Assembly: GCA_934636465.1 (NCBI GenBank)
Contig: CAKUAR010000002.1
Coordinates: 105,290-169,289 of the forward strand
Direction of reading: 5' to 3'
Source: an uncultured Muribaculaceae bacterium
Lineage (GTDB): Bacteria > Bacteroidota > Bacteroidia > Bacteroidales > Muribaculaceae
DNA length: 64,000 nt
Below are positions 26,425 through 34,622 of this stretch, piece after piece; the stretch's first letter is position 1, and each line of letters begins with the position of its first letter. Position numbers and translations under genes: made by a program. The notes under the pieces are model-generated. The model ran no database searches. It saw only the letters and a program-made list of their open reading frames with translations, and had not been told where the DNA came from.

Positions 26425-27523
26425 TTAGAGGTGTGCAGCGAGAAATGTGGATAATTGTCCGGAGTAGTATAATGGCAGGTTGTGCAGAGTGAATGTTGTG
26501 CCGTTCGCTCTGGTAATTGTGTCAGATGCCATGGGACCATTCCACAGCCTAATGGCAATGCGCTCGCTTGACACTTCCATGAATTGGTGGAGAGAACGCA
26601 ATTTTGCATTATTGCCGGTTTTGACTTCTATTGGCAGCAGATGTGATTTGTAGTGTATTAAGAAATTGACTTCAGCTTGCGAGTTCTTTGCATCGCGCAC
26701 CCAAAACAGTCTTTTATCGCCAAAAGTCAATGTCGCGCCCTACAATGTGCTCGGCTATGTCGCCATTCCAAAGCTCGTCGCTGTTTGTTGAAAACAGCAG
26801 TTCCTCTTGCATTCTTTACAAGCCCTGTGTCGAGCCACAGCAGCTTTGGCCTCTTTTTCAAGTCAGGCAACAAGGGCAGTGACACCGATGTTTGTGGATA
26901 CACAAGCTCAAGCAGCAGGGTCTTTTCAAGTATTCTAAAGGCGTTGCTGACATCTGTCGACTTGAAATTGGAATTGGTGAATTTTGCAAATTGTATTCTG
27001 TGCCCGGCAAACGTCCAGCCATAGTTGAGTATGGTATCTTATGGCATCTTGCTCCTTGGGCTTGCTTGCGTATTTTTCTATGTCGTCTCTATAGCCAGCC
27101 AGCATGGCATTGAACACATCGTTCAGTTTGACCAAATCGCGATGCTTGGCGTAATTGGCTATCGCTTCGGGCAGACCACCAACTATCATGTATTTTTTGA
27201 ATAAATCGAGCGCATACTTATGCAACGATTGTGGCACTGACAACTTCTGCACTTGTTCGGCAAGCGCTCCGTCGCCAATGGCAATGAGAAACTCAACAAA
27301 TGTACATGGGTGCAATGCCATATATTCCACTCTGCCCACAGGAAAAGAAATGTGCCGTCCCATAAGGCTCTCTAACAATGAGTCTGCTGCTATCACATAT
27401 AAGTCGGGGGCGTTTTTCATAGAAATAGCGCAATGCTTGCACCGCTTTTGGCTCATTTTGTATTTCATCAATGAAAATGAGCACATCCAAACCAAAAAGT
27501 TGTAAAAAAGCAATCAAATCCAA
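26425..27523 (-). pseudogene. Decayed AAA-ATPase with DUF4143 domain (several frameshifts, P-loop lost)
   Basis: Three minus-strand pieces in different frames read as one family member. 27293-27523 has the Walker B-like VLIFIDEIQNEPKAVQALRY. 26935-27345 continues with YEKRPRLICDSS in one frame, then VGGLPEAIANY and NDVFNAMLAGYRDDIEKYAS in the other. 26730-26960 gives DVSNAFRILEKTLLLELVYP and LPDLKKRPKLLWLDTGLV; a frame change then leads into 26425-26730 (FWVRDAKNSQAEVNFLI). This is the order of AAA+ ATPases with a C-terminal DUF4143/nuclease-like domain. The N-terminal part with Walker A is missing: the fragment ends 26 bases from the DUF4838 gene. At least three frame breaks are needed, so it is dead or a remnant. 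Such genes are common, mobile, antitoxin-like accessory genes in Bacteroidota. Confidence 0.85.
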
Positions 27524-27548
27524 ACCAAACGCTTAGCGGTGGGTGGGA

Positions 27549-29342
27549 TTATTGCTCTACCCAGGGAATGTTGGCACCCTCGCTGAGGCGCTCCACACCA
27601 AGCTCGTGGCTGTCGGCATAGAATTGCTTTTCGGCTTTCTTGAAGTCGGTGGCAAACTCGCCTCGCTTGGCACACATCTTGTAGAAGCGGAACGACAGCT
27701 CTGTGCGGCGCACATGGTTGAGGGCTTGGGCATCGGCAGCAACGGCTTGCTTGGCTTGTTGCCACCAAGAGTCGATTTCACTTAGTTGTGCGTCAGAAAT
27801 CAGGCCTTTGTAGAGTTCGTCGCAGCTGATGATGAGGTTGAAATCCTTGCCGTTGTCGGCAATCACCTTGTGCATGAAGTCGTAGTAACGGCGCACTTGT
27901 GTGGCAGCGGCTCCGTAATAGGCCGCCATGAAGCGGTTGATGAGCGTGTCGGTGTTTAGCTCCGGGTTCCAGAGCAGTTTTGCCAGTATATAGCCTTTCA
28001 TATCGCCAAATCCGGCTTGCTTGCCCTCTTGATACATGCCCTGTTCAAACACGCCTTTCACCCCATTGTCGCGGAAGAAGCGAATGTTGTCGCCAAAAGT
28101 GTGAATGTTGGGGAACGGACAAAGGTATTGGGCAAAGTTGGTGGTGTAGTCCCAGATGTAGATGCGCTTGCAGATGCGTCCCCATGTCTCTATACAGTGG
28201 CGCGGACCGGCGTTCTGCTCGCAGCCAGTGATGGGGTGGGCAGAGCAAGCTCCGGTGCAGTAGCGCACTATCACGTTAGGGCGCGGCACGGTGATGCTTG
28301 GTGGAGTTACGGAGTATTGGTAAGCGAGCAAATCGACTGCCGCGTTGGGAAATTCGTCCTTAATGGAGTCGGCTACGGTATTGACGAAGCGGAGCATGGC
28401 TCCCATTGGCGAACCTTCAGCATCGTTGATGTCCTTGCACTTGGCGCAAGTGCAGTAGCTGTCGATGACAAAGCTGTCGTTTTGCGACACCGACACTATT
28501 GACGACTCCGGGTCGTCGCGCAGCCATTGACGCACGCCCTCAATCACTATGTGGAGCACATCGGGGTTGGTCATGCACAGCTGGCTATATAGGTGCTTGG
28601 CAGTGCGCTTGCCGCCAATCTCGGAGAAGTATTCGGGGTGCGACTCAAAATATTTTTCGGGTGGCACGAGTTGGTCGAAAGTGTGCACGGCATGCGGTCC
28701 GGCATAAGACACGCCTCCGCCCCACTGCTTGGTGAGCGTGCGGCGGCCAGTTTTGGCAAACATGCCGTTGAGGTGGAGTTTTGCGCTTATTTCGGGGTCG
28801 TAGGTGCAGCTCCAGTAGGTGTCGCGGTTCTCAAACGGCGGCACATATATGGTGTCGAGTTTGGCTATTGTGAGAGTGCTGGCGTGGGGCACAGTCTCGG
28901 TGTCGGTGGCATAGAATTCGCACCCCATGAGGCGGAGCAGCTCGTAGGCACCATAAAGTGTGCCACGGCCATAGAACTCGCCAGAGCCAGTGACAAACAG
29001 CTTGTTGCCTTGCCACACTATGGCATAGCCTTCCTTGTCGGCCTTTTCGCGGGCTTTGTATATGGCTGAGTTGTCGCGGTTGGTACTGCCAATCAATATC
29101 TCATTTTTTGTGGCTGGCAGCGCGTCGGGCACAATGGGGAGTGTGCAGCCAGTGATTTGGCTGATGTATTTTTGGAGTTGTGTGGCGGCAGTCTTTTCGG
29201 CCGGTTCCGGATTGGCGGCTACCACAATGCGATAGTTGCTTTTTGAGTTTTTGACTATTGTGGCTTTGTTGGCTGCCTGGGCTGATGTGGCGGCAAGGCA
29301 ACTCATAGCAGTAATGAAAAGTGATAAAAATAAATGCTTCAT
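27549..29342 (-). CDS. Secreted DUF4838 domain protein (glycan-related)
   Basis: A 597-residue protein with a signal peptide (LFITAMSCLAATSAQA). Residues ~25-150 form an alpha/beta domain of the kind found N-terminal to GH67/GH20 catalytic domains (YRIVVAANPEPAEKTAATQL, EILIGSTNRD, LYGAYELLRLMGCEFYA). The DUF4838 region follows (~210-480), with CTCAKCKDIN, a Cys pair, and the segment YIWDYTTNFAQYLCPFPN. DUF4838 proteins occur in polysaccharide utilisation contexts and are thought to be glycoside-hydrolase-like TIM barrels, but no activity is assigned here. No SusC/SusD pair is nearby, so it is an isolated gene. Confidence 0.82.
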   Translation of the reverse strand: MKHLFLSLFITAMSCLAATSAQAANKATIVKNSKSNYRIVVAANPEPAEKTAATQLQKYISQITGCTLPIVPDALPATKNEILIGSTNRDNSAIYKAREKADKEGYAIVWQGNKLFVTGSGEFYGRGTLYGAYELLRLMGCEFYATDTETVPHASTLTIAKLDTIYVPPFENRDTYWSCTYDPEISAKLHLNGMFAKTGRRTLTKQWGGGVSYAGPHAVHTFDQLVPPEKYFESHPEYFSEIGGKRTAKHLYSQLCMTNPDVLHIVIEGVRQWLRDDPESSIVSVSQNDSFVIDSYCTCAKCKDINDAEGSPMGAMLRFVNTVADSIKDEFPNAAVDLLAYQYSVTPPSITVPRPNVIVRYCTGACSAHPITGCEQNAGPRHCIETWGRICKRIYIWDYTTNFAQYLCPFPNIHTFGDNIRFFRDNGVKGVFEQGMYQEGKQAGFGDMKGYILAKLLWNPELNTDTLINRFMAAYYGAAATQVRRYYDFMHKVIADNGKDFNLIISCDELYKGLISDAQLSEIDSWWQQAKQAVAADAQALNHVRRTELSFRFYKMCAKRGEFATDFKKAEKQFYADSHELGVERLSEGANIPWVEQ

Positions 29343-29513
29343 GCTAATGGCGTTTTTTATATGGAAACGAAGTTAACTTTTTTTGCCGAAACTTGCAACA
29401 CAATGTGAGGCGGTTGGCTTACAAAAAATTGATTTAAGGCGTTTTGCGAAAGGGGGTAATATGTCAAAAAGAAAAAGCAAACCTCTGATGACCAAAGATT
29501 TGCTTAGTTTTTG

Positions 29514-29598
29514 TACTCGGAGCGGGACTTGAACCCGCACAGCCGCAATGGCCAAGGGATTTTAAGTCCCTCGTGTCTACCGATTCCACCATCCGAGC
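29514..29598 (-). tRNA. tRNA-Leu (anticodon TAA)
   Basis: An 85-base class II tRNA. The acceptor arm is GCTCGGA/TCCGAGT, with a G1:U72 wobble as its first pair. The anticodon loop CTTAAAA carries TAA, a variable arm follows (TTGGCCATTGCGGCTG), and the T loop is GGTTCAAGTCC. No CCA is encoded. It stands alone in the 395-base gap between the DUF4838 gene and the next gene on the same strand. Apart from it I see nothing in that gap. Confidence 0.95.
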
Positions 29599-29737
29599 AG
29601 CATCATCGTAGAACTTGATTTGCGTCTAAAATGCGGTGCAAAGATAATAGCAATTTAATTTACTTGCAAATAAAAAAATGCTTTTTGACTTTTTTGTGAG
29701 TTTTTGCTTGTGTTTGTGAGAGAAATGGAGTCTTTTT

Positions 29738-30880
29738 TCACTTGACGAGTGTGAACGGCGTTGGGGTGTTGCCTGTCCAACGATAGATGTGCAGCTCGGA
29801 GCTGTTTGACTTGTCTTTACCGGTGAATGGGTGCGACACCACGGCATAGCCGTTGCCAATAGGGGCAAATCCCCAAGGGCCGTAGTTGAACTTGAAACTG
29901 AACACTCCCGACGGCGCATGATAAAGTCCGTCGCGAAGCAGCGGAACGGTCAGCGCTTTCTCGGCACATGGCGAGCCTTTGAGAGGCGTGAGGCGCGGCT
30001 TGGTGCGACTGTCGATGACATAGACCGTGTTGTTTGGAAACGCTGGCTTATGGCCGCGATACACCATCATGAGCCATAGACCGGTGGAGCGGTCGAAAGC
30101 AAGGTTTTGCACACCCCAAGAAGTGTTGCCGGTGTAGATGAAATACTTGCCTTGAGGTTTGGCTGGACCGCTCTTGGGCAGAGAGTCTTGTGTGAGAGGT
30201 CTGGCGAGTCGCTTGAGATGCGACGGCGAGTATTGCAGCAGCACCTGATAGTCGTTGTCGGTGCGGTTGTTGTCGGGTGTGATGCCATAGGCCACGGTGA
30301 GCAAGTCGCGCCCCTTTGTAGAGCCGAATTTCGGGCCGAATGTGATGCCGTCGATGCCACTGCAGCCATAGCGGCCAGTGTGGTCGCCAACGCGTTGCTC
30401 ATAGTCGTTGACCACAGTGGGCAGATAAACTGCCGTGAGCACTTGTGGTGTCTGGCAGCTGATGCCGGTGCGATTGATTGCAGCGCCGTTGAAGATGGCT
30501 ATGTACAAAGCGTTGTCGGTGGACGATTTGCGTCCGGTGGCTTTGTTGATGCCCTTGCCAATGGCGTCGTTCTTGAACTCCAGCGAGGCGTACACTTTAC
30601 CGTCGGCCTCGCAGAATGTGAGGCAGCCGAGGTGGCCTTGAAAACCTGTCACCGAGCCAAGCACGCGGCCTTTCAGGTCGGTCTTGACCAGCGATGTAGT
30701 GAATGAGAAATACACCCAGCCGTTCTTTTTGTCAACGGTAATGCCCTGCACGTGTCCGTAGCCTTGCGACATGACCAAGAATGGGGTGAAATTGGCAACA
30801 AAAGCTGGTGTCACCGCTTGCGAAAAGAGTGGCAGAAGCACTGCAAAGAGCAATGCAATGACTATGTTGTGACGTTTCAT
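29738..30880 (-). CDS. Secreted protein of unknown function, probable beta-propeller
   Basis: A 380-residue protein with a signal peptide (KRHNIVIALLFAVLLPLFSQA), which sets the start at ATG 30880 over an upstream TTG that overlaps the neighbouring stop. Repeats of about 45-60 residues with patterns such as GITVDKKNGWVYFSF, GCLTFCEADGKVYASLEF and NLAFDRSTGLWLMMVYRG suggest a 6- or 7-bladed propeller of the NHL/SMP-30-like kind. I cannot assign an enzyme activity. It lies 20 bases downstream of a lipoprotein gene that itself overlaps argH, so all three are probably co-transcribed. Confidence 0.7.
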   Translation of the reverse strand: MKRHNIVIALLFAVLLPLFSQAVTPAFVANFTPFLVMSQGYGHVQGITVDKKNGWVYFSFTTSLVKTDLKGRVLGSVTGFQGHLGCLTFCEADGKVYASLEFKNDAIGKGINKATGRKSSTDNALYIAIFNGAAINRTGISCQTPQVLTAVYLPTVVNDYEQRVGDHTGRYGCSGIDGITFGPKFGSTKGRDLLTVAYGITPDNNRTDNDYQVLLQYSPSHLKRLARPLTQDSLPKSGPAKPQGKYFIYTGNTSWGVQNLAFDRSTGLWLMMVYRGHKPAFPNNTVYVIDSRTKPRLTPLKGSPCAEKALTVPLLRDGLYHAPSGVFSFKFNYGPWGFAPIGNGYAVVSHPFTGKDKSNSSELHIYRWTGNTPTPFTLVK

Positions 30881-30900
30881 GATTGTGATGCGAAATGAAA

Positions 30901-31431
30901 TCAATAAGAGGTGATTATGTGGCCGCCATTGACTGACTGGCGGACTATGAACGAGCGCAGACCCTTCTTTTTCTCAACGGCTTGACCTGAAATGGGGCCT
31001 CCGGCACCGCCAATCACGTTGTAGCGCGACTTGCAGTTGGGGCACACGGCATCGAAGTTGTCGGGGTCGATGTCGAGCAGCACTGTGGGCTTGTTTTCCA
31101 CAGGGCAGGCGGCCTCAAAGGCAATAGGGCCATAGGTGCTTGTGGAAATATCGAGGCCATAGATGAGGAGAACGCCGCCAAAGCCAGTGTAGGTGTTGGC
31201 GTTATAGGGAAAATTGGACGGCAACTGCTTGGTGCGGCAAAACAACTTGTATTCGCCCAGACCGTTCACGCCATAGGTGGCCCACATGGCATAGGAACCG
31301 AGGTTGATGCGTACAGGGTAGTTTGGTGTGGACTTGTTGTCGATTTTAGTGCACGAGGCGGCAGCAAGCAGTAGGGCGGCAAGCAGCACCGACAGTTTGC
31401 TTTTTATTATATGGCCAAGCGTCGTTATCAT
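30901..31431 (-). CDS. Rieske-fold-like lipoprotein lacking histidine ligands
   Basis: A 176-residue lipoprotein (lipobox LLLAAASC, Cys ~27). Its C-terminal half resembles a Rieske domain in layout: AACPVENK near residue 109, then VCPNCKSRYNVIGG near 127-140, then PISGQAVEKKKGL. In true Rieske proteins the two loops carry CxH and CxxH; here they read CPVE and CPNC, so the two histidines that bind the 2Fe-2S cluster are absent. It may be a structural relative, or bind another metal through its three cysteines. The start codon overlaps the argH stop (4 bases), so its expression is tied to arginine biosynthesis. That link is odd and unexplained. Confidence 0.65.
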   Translation of the reverse strand: MITTLGHIIKSKLSVLLAALLLAAASCTKIDNKSTPNYPVRINLGSYAMWATYGVNGLGEYKLFCRTKQLPSNFPYNANTYTGFGGVLLIYGLDISTSTYGPIAFEAACPVENKPTVLLDIDPDNFDAVCPNCKSRYNVIGGAGGPISGQAVEKKKGLRSFIVRQSVNGGHIITSY

Positions 31432-32768
31432 TTGCCGAGTAGTTTGTTGAAAGCCTTGTGGTAGGTCTCGAAGTCGAAACTGTCGAGAGTGCGCTTATAA
31501 AGAGCCTCGATGCGGTCGTTGCACAAGTTTCCGATAGAACCCTCGTGGGTGTGGTGAATGTGCTTGTCGGGGGTGAACTTGCCAGCCTCGATATTGAGCC
31601 CCACTTGTTTGTAGGCATCGCGGAACGGCACGCCGCTCTGCACGAGACGGTTGACTTCCTCAACAGAGAACATCAAGTCGTAGCGAGGGTCGTCGATGAG
31701 GTGCTCGTTAACCTTAATTTGGCTTATCATGGCGTTGACCATAGAAACAATTGTTTTGATTTCGGCAAACGAGGGCAGAAATTCCTCTTTTATGAGTTGC
31801 AGGTCGCGAGAGTAGCCCACAGGCAGATTGTTGGTGATGAGGGTTATCTGGTAGGGCAACGCTTGCAGTTTGTTGCAGCGTGCGCGCGTAAGCTCAAACA
31901 CGTCGGGGTTCTTCTTGTGCGGCATGATTGACGAGCCTGTGGTGAACTCGTCGGGCAGCTTGATGAACCCGAAGTTTTGGGAGTTGAACAGGCATGCGTC
32001 GAACGCGAGTTTCGACAGTGTGGCGGCTATATTGGCAATGGCGCTCGACACGATGCGCTCCGTCTTGCCGCGCCCCATTTGGGCATAGACCACGTTGTAG
32101 TCAACCGAGGCAAAGCCGAGCAGCTTGGTGGTCAGTTCACGGTCGAGCGGGAACGACGAGCCGTAGCCGGCGGCAGAGCCGAGCGGATTGCGGTTGTTGA
32201 CATCATAGGCGGCTTTGAGCACCACAAGGTCGTCGGCAAGCGACTCAGCATAGGCGCCGAACCACAGGCCGAATGACGACGGCATGGCCACCTGCATGTG
32301 GGTGTAGCCAGGCATCAGCACTTGCTTGTAGCGTTCGCTTTGGGCGATGAGGGTCTTGAACAGCACGGTGACGTGCTTCACTACGTCTTCAATCTCGCTA
32401 CGAATGAATAGGCGCAAGTCAACGAGCACCTGGTCGTTGCGTGAACGGCCGGAGTGGATTTTCTTGCCAATGTCGCCAAGCCGCTGTGTGAGCAGCAGTT
32501 CCACCTCGCTGTGCACGTCCTCAATGCCGTCTTCAATGGTGAATTTGCCGTCGGCAATCTCCTGATGGATTTTGCGGAGCTCGGCAGTGAGAGTGGTGAG
32601 TTCCTCGGCTGTGAGCAGCCCTATGGATTGCAGCATGGTGATGTGCGCGAGCGAGCCGAGCACGTCGTAGCTGGCCAGATACATGTCCATTTCACGGTCG
32701 CGACCTATGGTGTAGGTCTCGACATCGTGGTTGAGTTGAATATTCTTTTCCCAAAGTTTTGAAGCCAT
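31428..32768 (-). CDS. argH: Argininosuccinate lyase
   Basis: A 446-residue cytoplasmic enzyme of the fumarase/aspartase superfamily that splits argininosuccinate into arginine and fumarate, the last step of arginine synthesis. The superfamily signature GSSIMPHKKNPD (~277-288) with its catalytic serine loop is intact. So are EDVHSEVE and SGRSRNDQV (~residue 110), which bind substrate. Length is typical. No other arg gene lies within the window. It is the first gene of a minus-strand group with two envelope proteins. Confidence 0.97.
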   Translation of the reverse strand: MASKLWEKNIQLNHDVETYTIGRDREMDMYLASYDVLGSLAHITMLQSIGLLTAEELTTLTAELRKIHQEIADGKFTIEDGIEDVHSEVELLLTQRLGDIGKKIHSGRSRNDQVLVDLRLFIRSEIEDVVKHVTVLFKTLIAQSERYKQVLMPGYTHMQVAMPSSFGLWFGAYAESLADDLVVLKAAYDVNNRNPLGSAAGYGSSFPLDRELTTKLLGFASVDYNVVYAQMGRGKTERIVSSAIANIAATLSKLAFDACLFNSQNFGFIKLPDEFTTGSSIMPHKKNPDVFELTRARCNKLQALPYQITLITNNLPVGYSRDLQLIKEEFLPSFAEIKTIVSMVNAMISQIKVNEHLIDDPRYDLMFSVEEVNRLVQSGVPFRDAYKQVGLNIEAGKFTPDKHIHHTHEGSIGNLCNDRIEALYKRTLDSFDFETYHKAFNKLLGK

Positions 32769-32800
32769 AATTGTTTTGATTTTTGTCTGTTACTTAAACA

Positions 32801-32839
32801 CAAAAGTACATAAAAATCTCTTGTTTTTGTGTACTTTTG
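32801..32839. promoter_or_regulatory. Divergent promoter region with a 10-bp inverted repeat between argH and a glycosyltransferase gene
   Basis: CAAAAGTACA (32801-32810) and TGTACTTTTG (32830-32839) are perfect inverted copies separated by 19 bases. Each arm holds a -7-like element TACTTTTG (TAnnTTTG), one facing each gene. Neither has a clear TTTG at the right -33 spacing. The arms could be two -7 boxes, an operator for a dimeric regulator, or both. The right-hand box ends only 7 bases before the ATG at 32847. Confidence 0.5.
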
Positions 32840-32846
32840 CGCTGTT

Positions 32847-33602
32847 ATGGAAAAATTGTTTTCGATAGTGACGGTGACGTGGAACGCCGCAGGGGTAATA
32901 GCTCCAACAATCAGCGGAATAAAGGATCAGACCTTTACCGATTTTGAGTGGCTTGTGGTGGACGGCGCGTCGAAAGACGACACTGTGCGGCTTGCCCAAG
33001 AGGCGGCTGTGCCCAACATGCGCATAGTGAGCGAACGCGACAAGGGACTGTATGACGCAATGAACAAGGCAATACGCCTGGCGCAAGGAAAATATCTGAT
33101 ATGGCTTAATGCTGGCGACTCGTTTGCCGACGCACAGGCACTGCAGAGGCTTGCCGATGCCGCTGTGGGCAATCCTGGGGTGATATATGGGCAAACGCAG
33201 CTCGTAGATGAGTCGCGGCGCGTGGTGGGAATGCGTCACCTCACAGCACCCAAGCATCTCACGGTCGACAGCTTCAAACGTGGCATGCTGGTGTGTCACC
33301 AGGCTTTTGTGGCTCGGCGCGACATAGCTCCACAATATAACTTGACCTATCGCTTCAGTGCCGATTTTGACTGGTGCATAAGGGTGCTAAAAGCTTCGAC
33401 TGCCAACGCCTATGCCGGTGACAAGCCGGTGATAAGTTTCCTGACCGACGGAATGACCGACAAAAATCGCAAGGCATCGCTCAAGGAGCGTTTTCGCATC
33501 ATGTGCCAGTATTACGGCACTGTGCCCACGGTGCTGCGCCACATATCGTTTGTGCCGCGATTTGTGCTCAACAAACTAAGGCGTGCAGCGGCAAAGAAAT
33601 GA
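32847..33602 (+). CDS. Glycosyltransferase family 2
   Basis: A 251-residue GT-A glycosyltransferase. The N-terminal fold is complete (FSIVTVTWNAAGVI, WLVVDGASKDDTV, DKGLYDAMNKAI), and the donor-site region reads WLNAGDSF with a single acidic residue, as in the WcaA/SpsA-like subset where WLNAGD replaces DxD. A DFDWCIR motif is present near residue 178. There are no membrane helices. ATG 32847 is chosen because the longer GTG-started frame runs through the promoter-like box. It is a single-gene unit ending in a terminator and is probably involved in cell-surface glycan synthesis. Confidence 0.9.
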   Translation: MEKLFSIVTVTWNAAGVIAPTISGIKDQTFTDFEWLVVDGASKDDTVRLAQEAAVPNMRIVSERDKGLYDAMNKAIRLAQGKYLIWLNAGDSFADAQALQRLADAAVGNPGVIYGQTQLVDESRRVVGMRHLTAPKHLTVDSFKRGMLVCHQAFVARRDIAPQYNLTYRFSADFDWCIRVLKASTANAYAGDKPVISFLTDGMTDKNRKASLKERFRIMCQYYGTVPTVLRHISFVPRFVLNKLRRAAAKK

Positions 33603-33638
33603 CGGAACGTGTGATTTTTGAGAATTAAAGATTGTAAG

Positions 33639-33661
33639 AAAGCCTTGTGTGAGGCTTTTTT
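33639..33661 (+). terminator. Rho-independent terminator
   Basis: AAAGCCT and AGGCTTT form a 7-bp stem with a 6-base loop, followed by T residues. It lies 37 bases after the glycosyltransferase stop codon. Confidence 0.8.
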
Positions 33662-33665
33662 GTTA

Positions 33666-33673
33666 TAGATTTG
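33666..33673 (+). promoter_or_regulatory. Candidate -7 element for the AraC-type regulator
   Basis: TAGATTTG matches TAnnTTTG and lies 22 bases before the ATG at 33696, directly after the terminator of the previous gene. No good -33 box is visible at 19 bases. Confidence 0.4.
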
Positions 33674-33695
33674 TGTTCCAAAAAGGAAAATACAA

Positions 33696-34550
33696 ATGAA
33701 TACTCAAGAATTTTCGCCCAAAACGGGTTATCACATACAAGAGATTGACGCCTCCTATTGCCATAAGGATTTTTTGCAGGTGAAACAGGGCATCTTTGTG
33801 CTTTGCACCAGTGGAGAGGCCGAGTTTGAGATAAACATGGTGAAGATGCAAATCAAGCAGCATTGCGTGGCCATGCTCTCAAGCATACTTGCCATGCGCT
33901 TAATATCAACAAGCGCGGATTTCAAAGCCATAGTGCTGATTATAGACGCTGAAATGTCGAGCCAGATTTCGGTGGGAATTCCGGTGCAGGTGTTTGAGCG
34001 GATATTGCGCGAGCCTGTGCGCGAGATTAAGGTTGCAGCCGACTGGCAGATGCTTGAGGGGCTGATGAACGTGGCTCTTGCCTACTGCAAGAAAAACACG
34101 CTCTCGCCGTTCAGCCAAGAGATTGTGGGCGGCATAACCAGGTGCTTGTTTCTGATATATGGTGAAGACGTGGTGGCGACCGGCAAGGCTGAGCAAAAAA
34201 TGGTTTACACGATGGGCGACAACTACTTCCGCCGCTTCGTGGAGCTGTTGCAGACGCACGTGAAGCATGAGCATGAGGTGTCGTTCTATGCCGAGCAACT
34301 TCACATCACGCCAAAGTATCTGGGCGAGGTGTGCAAACACAAGTCGGGGCACAAGGCCAAAGACATAATCTCGTTTATGCTGCTCACCAACATAAAGCGA
34401 GATGTGATATTGAGCGGCAAGTCGATAAAAAACATTGCCTATGAGTACAACTTTGCCGACCAGTCGAGTTTCGGCAAATTTTTCAAGAAAATGACAGGAA
34501 TATCACCACTGGTGTTCAAAAAAGGGTCGCATAGCGATTTCTATGAGTAA
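33696..34550 (+). CDS. AraC family transcriptional regulator
   Basis: A 284-residue protein with a ligand-sensing N-terminal cupin-like region (~20-100) and a C-terminal AraC DNA-binding domain with two helix-turn-helix motifs (~190-284). The first includes VSFYAEQLHITPKYLGEVCK and the second SIKNIAYEYNFADQSSFGKF, followed by the usual TGISPLVFKK end. The MFS efflux gene begins 72 bases downstream on the same strand, so regulation of that transporter is the simplest guess. The inducing ligand is unknown. Confidence 0.92.
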   Translation: MNTQEFSPKTGYHIQEIDASYCHKDFLQVKQGIFVLCTSGEAEFEINMVKMQIKQHCVAMLSSILAMRLISTSADFKAIVLIIDAEMSSQISVGIPVQVFERILREPVREIKVAADWQMLEGLMNVALAYCKKNTLSPFSQEIVGGITRCLFLIYGEDVVATGKAEQKMVYTMGDNYFRRFVELLQTHVKHEHEVSFYAEQLHITPKYLGEVCKHKSGHKAKDIISFMLLTNIKRDVILSGKSIKNIAYEYNFADQSSFGKFFKKMTGISPLVFKKGSHSDFYE

Positions 34551-34622
34551 CGGCTTAGGTGACTAAGGCGGCGGTTGCTGCAAAAAAGATGGTAAATAAT
34601 CAAAAAAACAAGTAGATAAGGA

